Shown: positions 1-9,927, counted from the first letter of the stretch. The stretch: 64,000 bases of DNA from Sandaracinaceae bacterium (GCA_040218145.1 JAVJQK010000138.1:1-64000); one strand, 5' to 3'. A program made the numbers and translations. The notes: a model not told the origin generated them from the letters alone.

Positions 1-79
1 CTCCCATGCCCGAGCCGATCACGATGTAATCCCACGCACCGTCGGGGATGTCCTTGCTCCAGGGCCGTCCGTCCTTCAT
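1..79 (-). CDS. FAD-dependent oxidoreductase, N-terminal fragment
   Basis: Partial gene running off the left edge. The 26 visible codons start at the ATG at 77-79 and lead into DYIVIGSGMG, a beta strand followed by the GxGxxG loop that binds the ADP part of FAD in Rossmann-fold flavoenzymes. The wording of the motif resembles phytoene-desaturase/retinol-saturase-like and related oxidoreductases, but with only this motif visible the substrate cannot be named. The frame stays open upstream of the ATG, so a somewhat longer N-terminus is possible. Confidence 0.7.
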   Translation of the reverse strand, partial: MKDGRPWSKDIPDGAWDYIVIGSGMG

Positions 80-264
80 CGGCCCGGAGGGTAGCAGGCC
101 GTTGAAGTACCGAGTCCGAAGGATCTCGGAGCGCGACGGCCCGGTTCTCGGTTCGGGGCGACGAGGAAATGCTTCAGCATTTTCGAGGAGACACGGGCCG
201 AGAGACGGGCCGTCCCGCCCGAGAGACGAGGAGCGAGGTGCTTCAACGGACTGCGAGTCTCAGA

Positions 265-1191
265 TCAGTCCACGGGCGCGTCGAAGTCGATGTCCGGCAT
301 CACGGGCACGATGCGGTGAGGGTTCACCGACTCGTGGCTGTAGAAGTAGTGCCGCCGGATCTCGGTCATGTTCACCGTCTTCTTCACCGCGGGCATCTGG
401 TAGATGCGGCGGGTGAGGCGCCACAGGTTCGGGTAGTCGGAGATCCGCCGCCGGTCGCACTTGAAGTGCACGTGGTAGACGGGGTCGAAGCGGAGCAGGG
501 TGGTGAACAGTCGCAAGTCGGCTTCGGTCAGCCGCTCGCCGACGAGGAAGGTCTTGCCCTCGAGGCGCGCCTCCAGCCAGTCGAGCGTGTCGAAGAGCGC
601 GGTGACCGCCTCGTCGTAGGCCTCCTGCGTGGTCGCGAAGCCGCACTTGTAGACGCCGTTGTTGACGTCCTCGTAGACGCGCGGGTTGATCGCGTCGATC
701 TCCGCGCGCAGCGCCACGGGGCGCAGATCGGGCGCGTCGACGCCGAATTCCTCGTCGAGCATGCGGATGATCTCGGAGGACTCGTTGTTGACGATGGTCT
801 CTGCCTGCTTGTCCCAGAGCACCGGCACGGTGACGCGGCCGGTGAAGCCCGGGTCCGCCTTCTGATAGACCTCGTAGAGGCGCTGGCTGCCGAAGAGGTG
901 GCCGGGGTGGTCGGCGTCGAAGACCCAGCCCTCGTCGAGCATGTCCGGCGCGACGACGCTCACCGAGATGGCGTCCTCGAGGCCGAGAAGGCTGCGATAG
1001 ATGAGTGTGCGGTGCGCCCAGGGGCACGCGTTGGCCACGTAGAGGTGGTAGCGACCGGCCTCGGGAGGGTGCTCGGCGTCGCCGCGCCTGACCCACTTGC
1101 GGTACTGCGCCTCCCCGCGGACGAAGCGCCCGCCGCTCTCGGAGGTGTCGTACCACCGATTCTTCCACTCACCTTCGACGAGCAATCCCAT
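265..1191 (-). CDS. Glutathionyl-hydroquinone reductase (Xi-class GST, YqjG/ECM4 family)
   Basis: 308 aa cytosolic enzyme expected to remove glutathione from glutathionyl-hydroquinones and so recycle quinones. The thioredoxin-fold N-terminal half carries the family signature CPWAHR, with the catalytic cysteine at residue 56. The helical GST C-terminal half follows, including the segment INPRVYEDVNNGVYKCGFA, which is typical of this family. Length matches the family (about 300-330 aa). The ATG at 1191 is preceded by a purine-rich AGGAAGAGG. It is divergent from the gene starting at 1348, with a 156-base spacer. Nothing unusual in the protein. Confidence 0.93.
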   Translation of the reverse strand: MGLLVEGEWKNRWYDTSESGGRFVRGEAQYRKWVRRGDAEHPPEAGRYHLYVANACPWAHRTLIYRSLLGLEDAISVSVVAPDMLDEGWVFDADHPGHLFGSQRLYEVYQKADPGFTGRVTVPVLWDKQAETIVNNESSEIIRMLDEEFGVDAPDLRPVALRAEIDAINPRVYEDVNNGVYKCGFATTQEAYDEAVTALFDTLDWLEARLEGKTFLVGERLTEADLRLFTTLLRFDPVYHVHFKCDRRRISDYPNLWRLTRRIYQMPAVKKTVNMTEIRRHYFYSHESVNPHRIVPVMPDIDFDAPVD

Positions 1192-1347
1192 GCGTGCCTC
1201 TTCCTGCTCTCCTCATCATGGGACCTGAGCCCGCCCGGCACCGCTTCAAACCTTCGAAGGCGTCCATCGGATTCTTCGAAGGCACCCGCGAAGGCTCGTT
1301 TGCGAGCCTCTCCGAACTGCGATATCTGAGCCCGGGAGCAGAACGAC

Positions 1348-3699
1348 GTGCGAACGCCCATCGCGATCCTCCGACGCCCCGACCGGCTCTCTCGCCTCTG
1401 GCTCGTGCGGGATCCGGAGCCCCGCCTCGAGGAGACGCCCGTCGACGGTGCGCTCGCGTCGCAGCTCACCCGCATGGCGCGCTTCGACGTGGAGCGCGAC
1501 GTGGACAACCTGCGCGCGCTCTGGCGCGACACGCTCCCCGCGCCCGACGGCTGGCCCGGGCGACCGCCCCCCGCCGCCGTCGCGCCGAAGCCGCCGCCCC
1601 GACCTACCGCGGCGCACCCGCGCGCGTTCTGGGGGACCAAGCGCCAGCCGCCGAAGCAAGAGCGCCCTCGCATCGATCTGCGCCCGCTGCTCGAGCGGCT
1701 CGCCGTGGTGCGCGCGGCCGGCGTCGCGCTCGCGGGGGATCCCTACCTCGCGCTCCACCACGGCGGCGACGGAGACCTGGACGCGCTCGACCCGCGCTTC
1801 CGCGCGTGGGTGCTCCCGTCGCTGCGCGGGCGCGCGTGGCCCGAAGTGGACGCGGCGCACCGGCGCTTCGTCTCGCTCCTCCACGTCTGGCCGGACGCCG
1901 CGGTGGAGCTGGCCGCGAACGCGGCGGCGGGGGGCGTCGCGCTCTGGGACGGGCTGCTCCGCCGGCCGTCCAGCACGGGCAGGGCGTGGCTCTCGGCGCT
2001 GTCCCGAATGACCGACCTCTCCGGGACGGACGCGGCGGCGCTCGACGGCGCGTTGACCCGTGTGGAGACGCTCGGCGACGTGCCGAATCACGTGACTCAG
2101 CTCCTGGGGCTCGTCTCGCGCGGCGCGTCGGCCGCGTACGCGGCGTCCGGACTCGAGCTCGCGGCCCGCTTCCCGGCTCGAAGCTGGCGTCTCGAGGAGG
2201 CGCCAGCCGGGCGCGCGGACGGCGCCTGCATCACCACCGCGCTCGACAGAGGAGTGGTCGTCGAGGACTACGACGTCTGCTTCGCCTGGCAGGCGCTCGG
2301 AAAGAGGCCGGAGCTCGGTCCCCACTACGCCTCGCTCGGATCCCTCGAGCCGGCCCGAGGGAGCGCCGCGTTTCGGTCGCTGACATCTCTGGCGACGCTG
2401 CCGGACGAGGCGTGGGAGTGGGCGTCGCGGTTGCTGGCGTGGGGCCTCGCCGACGGTCACGTGGCTCCGACCACGCTCGTGCGGCTCGTGCGCGCCGGCG
2501 CCGACGACCCGAGCGAGGCGCGCGCCGATCGCGTCAAGCGTCTAGCGCTGGCCGTCGGGGATCGCGATCCAGACGTGGCGGTCCTTCTGGACCAGATCTC
2601 GTTCGCGGGGGACCTCTCCCCGAAGCTGCTCGACGCGCTCGAGTCCGCGCTCTCGACGACGATCGACACGGAGTGTCTCTACGCCTCGATCCCCCTGCTC
2701 GACGAGGTCGCGCCGACGTGGACCTCGGAGCTGCTGGCCCGTCACCCCAGCGCGCTCCTCCGCGTCGGCGCGCGCCTCGGGTTGCTGCCCCTCGACCGCA
2801 TGGTGGGCCTGGTGCGTGCGGTGCTGTCTCATCCCGACTTCATGCCTCCCGAGACGCCCTCTGGGTGGCGCCGGGCGTTGGCGCTCCCTCGCCGCCGCGA
2901 TCCGTTCTCGCGCGCTCTCCGAGAGCACTACGCGGACCGGCGCCGTCTCCGGCCCGGGCAGCTGAGGCGCCACGAAGAGCGGGCGAGGGCGCGGTGGTGT
3001 CTCGCGCGCCTCGATCTGGTCGAAGATCTCGCGTGGGGCGACGTCAGCCGCTCGCTGGAGGGAGCAGACCGCACGGAGGCCCTCGAGCACGCGGCTGCGT
3101 TGCTCACACGGGCCGGACCCCATCGTCGGGGGCTACGGCGCTTGTTGCGCGCCCATCTTCGAGGCGATCGAGACTGGGTATGGCGTCACCAGGCTTCTCG
3201 CGACTGGATCCGGCGGCACCCCGCGCTGGACGCCGCGCGCTGGCGAAGCGGGATCACCACGACCAGGGTCATCTCCGGTCGAGGCTCGCTCCGCCTCTCG
3301 TTCGAGCAGGACCCCTTGGAGGTGGTCCGCCTGGGCACCTACGTCGGGAGCTGCCTGGCCCTGGGTGGCGTCTTCGACGACGACGCTGCGGGGATCGCGC
3401 TGGACGTGAACAAGCGTGTGATCTTCGCCCGCGACGAGGCCGACCGGGTCGTCGCCCGTCAGCTCGTCGCGGTCTCGGAGGCCGACACGCTGGTGTGCTT
3501 CCACGTCTACCCGGTCGGCTCGCCCGAGCCGATCCAGCGCGCGTTCGCGGAGTACGACCGCGCGCTGGCCGAGCACCTCGGCGTGCCCATCCACCGGGAG
3601 GATCCCGACGGCCCCGGCGACAGCTACGAGATCGCCAGCGTGCTCTCGGCGAGCCTCTGGGACGACGGCGCCTGGGACCTCGAGCCCGTCACGGGTTGA
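1348..3699 (+). CDS. Large uncharacterised protein with conserved-looking C-terminal module
   Basis: 783 aa, GTG start chosen because coding bias begins here. I do not recognise the family. Residues about 60-100 are Pro/Arg-rich. The middle (about 110-620) is rich in Leu, Ala and Arg and reads like a helical-repeat (HEAT-like) array. The last ~140 residues look like a separate compact domain, with LGTYVGSCLALGG, then ALDVNKRVIFARDEADRVVA, then FHVYPVG. No signal peptide or membrane helix is seen, so it is probably cytosolic. Its 3' end overlaps the convergent gene at 3689 by 11 bases. Function unknown. Confidence 0.8.
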   Translation: MRTPIAILRRPDRLSRLWLVRDPEPRLEETPVDGALASQLTRMARFDVERDVDNLRALWRDTLPAPDGWPGRPPPAAVAPKPPPRPTAAHPRAFWGTKRQPPKQERPRIDLRPLLERLAVVRAAGVALAGDPYLALHHGGDGDLDALDPRFRAWVLPSLRGRAWPEVDAAHRRFVSLLHVWPDAAVELAANAAAGGVALWDGLLRRPSSTGRAWLSALSRMTDLSGTDAAALDGALTRVETLGDVPNHVTQLLGLVSRGASAAYAASGLELAARFPARSWRLEEAPAGRADGACITTALDRGVVVEDYDVCFAWQALGKRPELGPHYASLGSLEPARGSAAFRSLTSLATLPDEAWEWASRLLAWGLADGHVAPTTLVRLVRAGADDPSEARADRVKRLALAVGDRDPDVAVLLDQISFAGDLSPKLLDALESALSTTIDTECLYASIPLLDEVAPTWTSELLARHPSALLRVGARLGLLPLDRMVGLVRAVLSHPDFMPPETPSGWRRALALPRRRDPFSRALREHYADRRRLRPGQLRRHEERARARWCLARLDLVEDLAWGDVSRSLEGADRTEALEHAAALLTRAGPHRRGLRRLLRAHLRGDRDWVWRHQASRDWIRRHPALDAARWRSGITTTRVISGRGSLRLSFEQDPLEVVRLGTYVGSCLALGGVFDDDAAGIALDVNKRVIFARDEADRVVARQLVAVSEADTLVCFHVYPVGSPEPIQRAFAEYDRALAEHLGVPIHREDPDGPGDSYEIASVLSASLWDDGAWDLEPVTG

Positions 3700-6600
3700 C
3701 GACGCCCACGCTCCCCGCGCCTCCGTCGTCGGTCGCCGGGTCGTAGCCGAAGCCGCCGGGCCCGCCGGCCACGCTCACCGTCGCGCCAAACGCGCCGCTC
3801 GTCGCCACCGTGCCGCCCGCGCCGCCGCCGCCGGGGCCCGAGTAGTCCCAGCAGCTGGTGGTGGAGGCGCCAGTGCAGCTGACGCCCATCGGGTCGCCCT
3901 CGCCGGACGCTCCCTCCGCGAGCACCGCGCCGGCCCCCGAGACGTCGCCGATCAGCACCGCGATGCCGCCGCCCGCGCCGCCGAAGCCGCCGGGCGGGTT
4001 GTCGGCGAGGGTGTTGTCCGCGCCGCCCGAGCCGCCGCCCGAGCCGAAGAGCCAGCGACCGGCCACGCCGTACGCCATGCCCGCGCCGCCGCCGCAGCCG
4101 CCTCCCGCGCCCGCGCCGCCCGCCGCCGTGTGGCCGCCGCCGCCGCCCGGGTGTCCGAACGAGCCGCACGCCTCGCCCGTGCCGCCGCCGCCGCCGCCGA
4201 CGTTCGCGCTCGTCGTGTTGGGGGCGCCGACGCCCACGATCGACTCGCCCTGCGCGCCGTTGAAGAACGCGGTCGTGTTGCGCGCGCCGCCGCGGTAGCC
4301 GCGCCCGCTGACGTCCACCGCGCCGTCGAGCGTGAAGCCGCTCGTGGCGCGCATCGCGAAGACGCCGCCGCGCGTTCCGTCCCAGGGGCTCACCGTCAGC
4401 GTGACGCCCGCGGCGACGGTGACGGCGTCGAACACCGGGACGCGCTGCAGCACGACGCGCTGCGTGCCCGCGCCCGCGCCGAGGTTGGTGTCGTCGCTCG
4501 CGCCGTCGCCGTAGAAGTTGGACTTGGGCGCCGTGAACGTGACGGTGGAGCCCGCCACGCTCGCGACCTGGAGCACCTCGACGTTGCCCACGTTCACCGC
4601 GGAGCCGGCGTGGCCCTGCAGGTTGATCAGGAGCACCTCGTCCCCGGCCGACAGGCAGCCCGCGCTCGGCGCCGCGCTCAGCGTCGCGTCCATCGCGCCC
4701 AGGCCCGTCACCGAGTACGAGACCATCTCGCCGCCGTCGGCGCAGCTGCGGCCCGCCGTGTTGAAGGTGCTCAGGTTCGCGTCTCCCGAGAACGCCGTCA
4801 CCACCCGACGCCGCCGCACGTAGACCTCGGTGTAGGGCAGCGGGTGGTCCCCCGCGTTCTCGGAGTAGAGGAACGTCGTCGGGCTCGTCGAGCCGCCCGT
4901 GGTCGACAGCCCGTAGCCGAAGCCGTCCTTGTTGCCGTGTCCGCCCCAGTCCCAGGTGAACACGCGCTGGTAGTCGTTCGGCGTGACGGATCCGTAGGCG
5001 AAGGTGTCCTCGGTGTTGGTGCTGGGGTAGGTGCCGCCCGGCCCGAAGGCCGACGGGCCCACCACGTGCGAGATCCCGAAGCCGATCGGCGCGCCGTAGG
5101 ACTCCACGCCCGGGCCGCCGCCGTCGTAGACCCACGTCCAGGTCGTCCGGCTGAGCGGGCGCCAGCGCACGTCCTGATAGCCGCTTCCGTCCGCCGCCGC
5201 CGCGCGCCGGAGCCAGATCTCCGTGTCCGTGAAGTCGATGCCCGCGCTGTTGTCGATGAGCTCCTGGATGAGCGCGCTCGCGAGGTAGGTCGGCGTGAAC
5301 GCGGCCGTGGTCCCGCGCCCGGTGCGCACGTCCTCCGGCATGCCCGCGCCCGCGTCCGAGAAGCCCCAGTCCTCGCGGCCGCGGCCGACGAGGACCCAGC
5401 CGCCGCCGTCGAAGTCGTCGTCGACGTAGAGCGGGACCGTGCCGCCTCCGATGGCGAACTCGTGCTCGCCCGTGCCGAGGCCGAACGCGGCGTCGAGCGA
5501 GCGGTGGCCGCAGCTGCCCGCGTCGCACACGCCGCTCGCGCAGACGTTGCCGCACGCGCCGCAGCTCGAGGCGGAGCTCAGGTCGGCCTCGCAGCCATCC
5601 GACAGATCGACGTTGCAGTCCGCGAAGCCCGAGTTGCACACCTGACCGCAGCCGCCGCCCACGCAGACCGGGGTCGCGTTGGTGGCCGCCGCGCAGGCCG
5701 TGCCGCAGCCGCCGCAGTTCGCCGGGTCGATGTCGGTGTCCGTGCAGACCCCCATGCAGTCCGAGAAGGGCATGCTGCAGCTCGTCGTGCACGCGCCCAT
5801 CGCGCAGATCTCGCCGGGGCTGCAGGTGGTGCCCGCGCTCATCCCGGCGCAGGTGCCCGACGCGCCGCAGAACGCGCGGTCGGTGTCGGGGTCGACGCAG
5901 CGTCCGCCGCACGCGATCTGGCCGGACGGGCAGCTCAGCGAGCAGGTGCCCATGCCGCAGACCTCGCCCGACGCGCAGGTGTCGCCCGCGTTGACTCCCG
6001 CGCAGTCACCCGCCGCGCCGCAGTAGACGGGGTCGGTGTCCGGGTCGACGCAGCGTCCGCCGCAGGCGAGCTGACCCGAGGGGCAGCTGACCGTGCACGT
6101 GCCCATGCCGCAGACCTCGCCCGACGCGCAGGTGTCGCCGGCGTTCATGCCCGCGCAGTCGGCGCTCGCCCCGCAGTAGACGGGGTCGGTGGACGGGTCG
6201 ACGCAGCGTCCGCCGCAGGCGACCTGTCCGCTCGGGCAGCTGGCGCTGCAGACGCCCGCCGCGCAGACCTCGCCCGCGGTGCAGGTGTCGCCGGCGTTCA
6301 TGCCCGCGCAGTCCGCGCTCGCGCCGCAGTAGGTCGGGTCGGTCGACGGGTCGACGCAGCGTCCCGCGCAGTCGACCTGGCCGCTCGGGCACGAGGTCGC
6401 GCAGGTCCCGGCCGCGCACACCTCTCCCGCGCTGCACATCGCGCCCGCGTTGGCGCCCGCGCAGTCCATCGACGCGCCGCAGAAGACGCGATCGGTGTTC
6501 GGGTCGACGCAGCGACCGCCACAGGCGATCTGCCCGGCCGGGCAGCTCGTGTCGCAGATCCCCGCCGCGCAGACCTCGCCCGCGCCGCAGGTGACGCCCG

Positions 6601-7954
6601 CGTTGGCGCCGCCGCAGTCCATCGACGCGCCGCAGTAGGCGCGGTCCGTGTTCGGATCGACGCAGCGCCCGCCGCACGCGATCTGCCCGCTCGGGCAGCT
6701 GGTGGCGCAGGCGCCGGCCACGCAGATCTCTCCCGAGACGCAGGCCGCGCCCGCGTCGGGTCCGCTGCAGGTGCCCGCCGCGCCGCAGAACGCGCGGTCG
6801 GAGCTCGGGTCGACGCAGCGCCCACCGCAGACGAGCTGTCCGCTCGGGCAGCTCGTCGCGCACGTGCCCGCGGCGCACACCTCACCCGCGCCGCAGATGT
6901 CGCCCGCGTCGGGGCCGGCGCAGCTGGCCGAGGCGCCGCAGAAGTTCCGGTCGGAGTCCGGGTCGACGCAGCGACCGCCGCACTCGATCTGCCCGGGAGG
7001 GCAGCTGGTGGCGCAGGCGCCGGCCGCGCAGACCTCTCCCGCGGCGCAGCTGGCCCCCGCGTCGGCGCCCGTGCAGGCGCCGGACGCTCCGCAGAAGTCA
7101 CGGTCGGTGGCGGGATCGACGCACGCGCCGCCGCACTCGATCTGTCCCGCGGGGCAGCTCACGTCGCAGCTTCCCGCCGCGCAGAGCTCTCCCGCGGCGC
7201 AGGTCGCGCCGGCGTCGGAGCCGGTGCAGTCGCCCGAGGCGCCGCAGAACGCGCGGTCGGTGCTCGGGTCGACGCAGCGCCCACCGCACTCGAGCTGTCC
7301 CGCGGGGCAGCTCGTCGCGCACGCTCCGTCCACGCACACCGCGCCCGGGTCACAGGTCACCCCGGCCTCGGCGTCGGCGCAGCTGCCGGTCGCGCCGCAG
7401 TAGGCGCGGTCGGTGTCGGGATCCACGCAGAGCCCGTCACAGACGAGCTGTCCGCTCGGGCAGCTGGTGGTGCACACGCCGTCGGCGCAGACCTCTCCGT
7501 CGCCGCACGCCAGATCGCACCCGCCGCAGTGGTCTCGGTCCCGGCCCGTGTCGACGCAGCCGCCGCCGCAGAGCGTCGGGGTGTCGCCGCCGCAGGACAG
7601 CCCGCAGCTCCCGCTCGAGCAGACCTCGCCGTCTCCGCACGCCGCGCCGCACGCGCCGCAGTGCGCGCGGGCGACGTCGGTGTCGAAGCAGCCGCCCTCG
7701 CAGTCCGTCTGGCCGGCCGGGCAGGTGGTGGCGCACATCCCCCCCGAGCACACCTCGCCGTCACCGCACGCGACGTCGCAGGCGCCGCACGCATCGGGCG
7801 AGCTGGAGACGTCGACGCAGCGATCGCCGCAGCGCACGAGCCCGGTCGCGCAGTCGTCGGCGCCGTCGAGCGCTCCCCCGTCGACGGGATCGCCGCCCCC
7901 ACCGCAGCCGTGCATCGCCGCGACCAAACCCACGCACCACAAGAATCGCTTCAA
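3689..7954 (-). CDS. Giant Cys-rich repeat lipoprotein with fibrinogen-like domain
   Basis: 1421 aa. The TTG at 7954 is chosen as start because an excellent ribosome site, GGGAGG, lies five bases upstream and the product begins with a signal peptide (KRFLWCVGLVAAMHGC) ending in a lipobox-like Cys. Residues about 35-760 hold 16 Cys-rich units, eleven of them exactly 51 aa (pattern CPSGQxxCGGRCVDPxTD). A region with GGGWVLVGRG, W-rich spacing and EVYVRRR resembles a fibrinogen-like C-terminal domain. The last ~350 residues are Gly/Ala-rich, probably beta-structured. It is probably anchored on the outer membrane, but its partner is unknown. It is third in an operon with the genes at 9928 and 8002. 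Confidence 0.85.
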   Translation of the reverse strand: MKRFLWCVGLVAAMHGCGGGGDPVDGGALDGADDCATGLVRCGDRCVDVSSSPDACGACDVACGDGEVCSGGMCATTCPAGQTDCEGGCFDTDVARAHCGACGAACGDGEVCSSGSCGLSCGGDTPTLCGGGCVDTGRDRDHCGGCDLACGDGEVCADGVCTTSCPSGQLVCDGLCVDPDTDRAYCGATGSCADAEAGVTCDPGAVCVDGACATSCPAGQLECGGRCVDPSTDRAFCGASGDCTGSDAGATCAAGELCAAGSCDVSCPAGQIECGGACVDPATDRDFCGASGACTGADAGASCAAGEVCAAGACATSCPPGQIECGGRCVDPDSDRNFCGASASCAGPDAGDICGAGEVCAAGTCATSCPSGQLVCGGRCVDPSSDRAFCGAAGTCSGPDAGAACVSGEICVAGACATSCPSGQIACGGRCVDPNTDRAYCGASMDCGGANAGVTCGAGEVCAAGICDTSCPAGQIACGGRCVDPNTDRVFCGASMDCAGANAGAMCSAGEVCAAGTCATSCPSGQVDCAGRCVDPSTDPTYCGASADCAGMNAGDTCTAGEVCAAGVCSASCPSGQVACGGRCVDPSTDPVYCGASADCAGMNAGDTCASGEVCGMGTCTVSCPSGQLACGGRCVDPDTDPVYCGAAGDCAGVNAGDTCASGEVCGMGTCSLSCPSGQIACGGRCVDPDTDRAFCGASGTCAGMSAGTTCSPGEICAMGACTTSCSMPFSDCMGVCTDTDIDPANCGGCGTACAAATNATPVCVGGGCGQVCNSGFADCNVDLSDGCEADLSSASSCGACGNVCASGVCDAGSCGHRSLDAAFGLGTGEHEFAIGGGTVPLYVDDDFDGGGWVLVGRGREDWGFSDAGAGMPEDVRTGRGTTAAFTPTYLASALIQELIDNSAGIDFTDTEIWLRRAAAADGSGYQDVRWRPLSRTTWTWVYDGGGPGVESYGAPIGFGISHVVGPSAFGPGGTYPSTNTEDTFAYGSVTPNDYQRVFTWDWGGHGNKDGFGYGLSTTGGSTSPTTFLYSENAGDHPLPYTEVYVRRRRVVTAFSGDANLSTFNTAGRSCADGGEMVSYSVTGLGAMDATLSAAPSAGCLSAGDEVLLINLQGHAGSAVNVGNVEVLQVASVAGSTVTFTAPKSNFYGDGASDDTNLGAGAGTQRVVLQRVPVFDAVTVAAGVTLTVSPWDGTRGGVFAMRATSGFTLDGAVDVSGRGYRGGARNTTAFFNGAQGESIVGVGAPNTTSANVGGGGGGTGEACGSFGHPGGGGGHTAAGGAGAGGGCGGGAGMAYGVAGRWLFGSGGGSGGADNTLADNPPGGFGGAGGGIAVLIGDVSGAGAVLAEGASGEGDPMGVSCTGASTTSCWDYSGPGGGGAGGTVATSGAFGATVSVAGGPGGFGYDPATDDGGAGSVGVVNP
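5780..7462 (-). repeat. Eleven tandem 153-nt coding repeats
   Basis: The stretch equals exactly 11 x 153 nt (51 codons each) inside the Cys-rich lipoprotein gene, with no indels between units. Each unit encodes eight cysteines around CGGRCVDP, FCGAS and GEVCAAG. Neighbouring units differ at scattered positions, so the array is old or gene-converted rather than freshly expanded. Flanking units on both sides are shorter and less regular (about 42-47 aa). Confidence 0.92.
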
Positions 7955-8001
7955 GACGACCTCCCTCGACTGCACACGATGCCGGGGAGTCGGGGCCGTC
8001 G

Positions 8002-9894
8002 TCAACGGATTGTTTTGGTATTCGTGGAAAAGGCGTCATGGGCTCGGCGCCGACGCACCAGGAGGGCCCCGAAGAGGAGCAGGGCCCAACCGGGCAGCCG
8101 CGGCGGCGTCGGTGTGGAGACCGCGCAGCCCCCGCCTCCGGATCCCGCGCCCGCGTCGATCCCGGGGATCACGCCGCCTTCGCCGATCACACCCCCGTCG
8201 GGGAGACCCGCGTCGAGCGGCGGCAGATCCGGATCGCGCACCACGAAGAACGCGGCCTGTCGCCACTCGCTGTCGACCGAGCCGTCGTTGGCCTTCACGC
8301 GCCAGAAGTAGAGGTGGTTCTCCTCGAGCGGCGGATCGAGCCGCCACTCGGTGAAGCCGGGCGTCTCCTCGAGGGGCTCCGAGGTGCGAAGGTCCTCCGA
8401 GTCGAAGGTGTCGACGGTGTCGATCTCGAAGACGTAGCGCAGCGGATCGAGGTCGGGATCCTCGGCGTTCTGGGCCACGAGCCGCGGCGCGCGATCGAGC
8501 AGCGCGACGCGGTCGGTGGGGAAGGCGGGCGTGGGGGCGCTCGGGGGGCGGTTGGGCGAGACCATGAGCGCCCAGCGGTGCTCGATGACGCCGTCGTCGC
8601 CGTCGTCGATCGAGACGGCGACGTCGATGGCCTCGCCCGCCAAGGTGACGTCGGACTCGGTCGGGACCCAGCTGACGCGCCCGCCGTCGGAGACCGTCAT
8701 GCGGGCCGGGCCCTCGACGAGGGCGAAGCGCGGCGGGTCCATCGCGCCCGCGGGGTCCTCGACCTCGATGTCGTACGCGAGATCGACGCCGACGCTGGTC
8801 ACCGCGGGCGGCGCGCTCGTGACCCGCGGCGCGACGTTGTCGACCCGGATGGCGCGGTAGCGCTGCGCCGTGTTGCCCATCGCGTCGGTGGCCTCGATGC
8901 CGACGCGGACCACCCCCGGACCGTCCGTCGCGCCCGCCGGCGCGGTGTAGGTGAGGGCGCCGACCGCCTCACCGAACACCCCGTCGTCGTCGAGGTCCCA
9001 CGAGTGATCGAACGCGTCGCCCTCGAGGTCCTCGATCGTCGCCTCCACGACGAACGACGCGCCCTCCGGCACCTCGAACGGGCTGCTGAAGGTGATGCGC
9101 GGCGCGCCCTCGCTCGCGAGATCGAAGTTGACGATGGCGTCCAGGTAGGGGTCGGCGCCCATCAGCGCGGTGTCCGGCGTCGCCTCGAGCCGCATCGCCT
9201 CGGCGGCGGCCATCGCGCGGGTCATCGCCTGCACCGCGAAGTGCATGATCACCACGCGGCCGCTCGCCGGAACGGTGACCGACCAGGTGTAGCCGAGGTT
9301 GTCGCCGCTCAGCGAGATCGCGCTCGGGCTCACGGCGGGAGCGGCCCCGCTGAACACGTGGGCGAGCGAGGGGTCGCCGCTTCCGTCCGCCGCGTCGTCG
9401 CTCGCGAACCAGGTGTCGGCCGCGCTCACGATCGTGTCCCCGGAGCTCGTCGCGGTCACGACCGTGCCGGAGTCGCTGCCGAGGTTTCCGTAGATCTCGA
9501 CCGCGATCGTGATCGGGCTGGCCCCGTCGTTCTCGAGCACCTCGAGGTAGCGCGCGAAGTCACCCCCGGCTGCAGGGACGTAGACGATCCGCCGCACGTT
9601 CAGCCCGCCCATCGCCTGGACCGGCATCTCGACTTGCCGGCCGCCGAGCGAGAGCGTCGAGGCGCCCGCGGGCATGTACTCGTCGCGCCCGACGCGGAGC
9701 GAGTAGCAGGTGTCGTAGGCGTCGACGCTGCCGTTGGCGAGCGAGCCGGCGGAGGCGAAGTCGTCCGACTCGTTGATGTCGAAGAGGAAGCCGCCGCCGC
9801 TCGTCAGGTCCACCCGCGCGAGGGCCGGGCTGGCGCCGAACACGACGGACGAGCACACGAGGAGCAGCGACCCGGGATGGAGAAGAGCGCGCAT
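8002..9894 (-). CDS. Secreted MYXO-CTERM protein with Ig/Fn3-like domains
   Basis: 630 aa from the ATG at 9894, which gives a compact signal peptide (MRALLHPGSLLLVCSS, cleaved near ASPALA). A GTG at 9924 lies three bases after the upstream stop and could extend it by ten residues through coupled translation. Residues about 30-290 form an unrecognised beta-rich domain. Several Ig/cadherin-like and fibronectin-like stretches follow (VDNVAPRVTSAPP, YFWRVKANDGSVDSEW). The tail has GGGGCAVS, then a hydrophobic helix, then RRRR, a MYXO-CTERM-type signal thought to be processed by myxosortase for surface attachment. It is the middle gene of a three-gene envelope operon. Confidence 0.85.
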   Translation of the reverse strand: MRALLHPGSLLLVCSSVVFGASPALARVDLTSGGGFLFDINESDDFASAGSLANGSVDAYDTCYSLRVGRDEYMPAGASTLSLGGRQVEMPVQAMGGLNVRRIVYVPAAGGDFARYLEVLENDGASPITIAVEIYGNLGSDSGTVVTATSSGDTIVSAADTWFASDDAADGSGDPSLAHVFSGAAPAVSPSAISLSGDNLGYTWSVTVPASGRVVIMHFAVQAMTRAMAAAEAMRLEATPDTALMGADPYLDAIVNFDLASEGAPRITFSSPFEVPEGASFVVEATIEDLEGDAFDHSWDLDDDGVFGEAVGALTYTAPAGATDGPGVVRVGIEATDAMGNTAQRYRAIRVDNVAPRVTSAPPAVTSVGVDLAYDIEVEDPAGAMDPPRFALVEGPARMTVSDGGRVSWVPTESDVTLAGEAIDVAVSIDDGDDGVIEHRWALMVSPNRPPSAPTPAFPTDRVALLDRAPRLVAQNAEDPDLDPLRYVFEIDTVDTFDSEDLRTSEPLEETPGFTEWRLDPPLEENHLYFWRVKANDGSVDSEWRQAAFFVVRDPDLPPLDAGLPDGGVIGEGGVIPGIDAGAGSGGGGCAVSTPTPPRLPGWALLLFGALLVRRRRAHDAFSTNTKTIR

Positions 9895-9927
9895 GGCGCG
9901 GGCAGCATAGCCGAGGCCACGCACCTC

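Noticed and set aside
5780-7462. Regular repeats considered as a CRISPR array
   Set aside because: Units are 153 nt, in frame, and encode Cys-rich protein; there are no unique spacers and no cas genes.
4130-8311. A very long open frame on the plus strand opposite the Cys-rich lipoprotein
   Set aside because: It is Ala/Arg/Val-rich with no domain, arises from GC-rich third positions of the real gene, and has no ribosome site.
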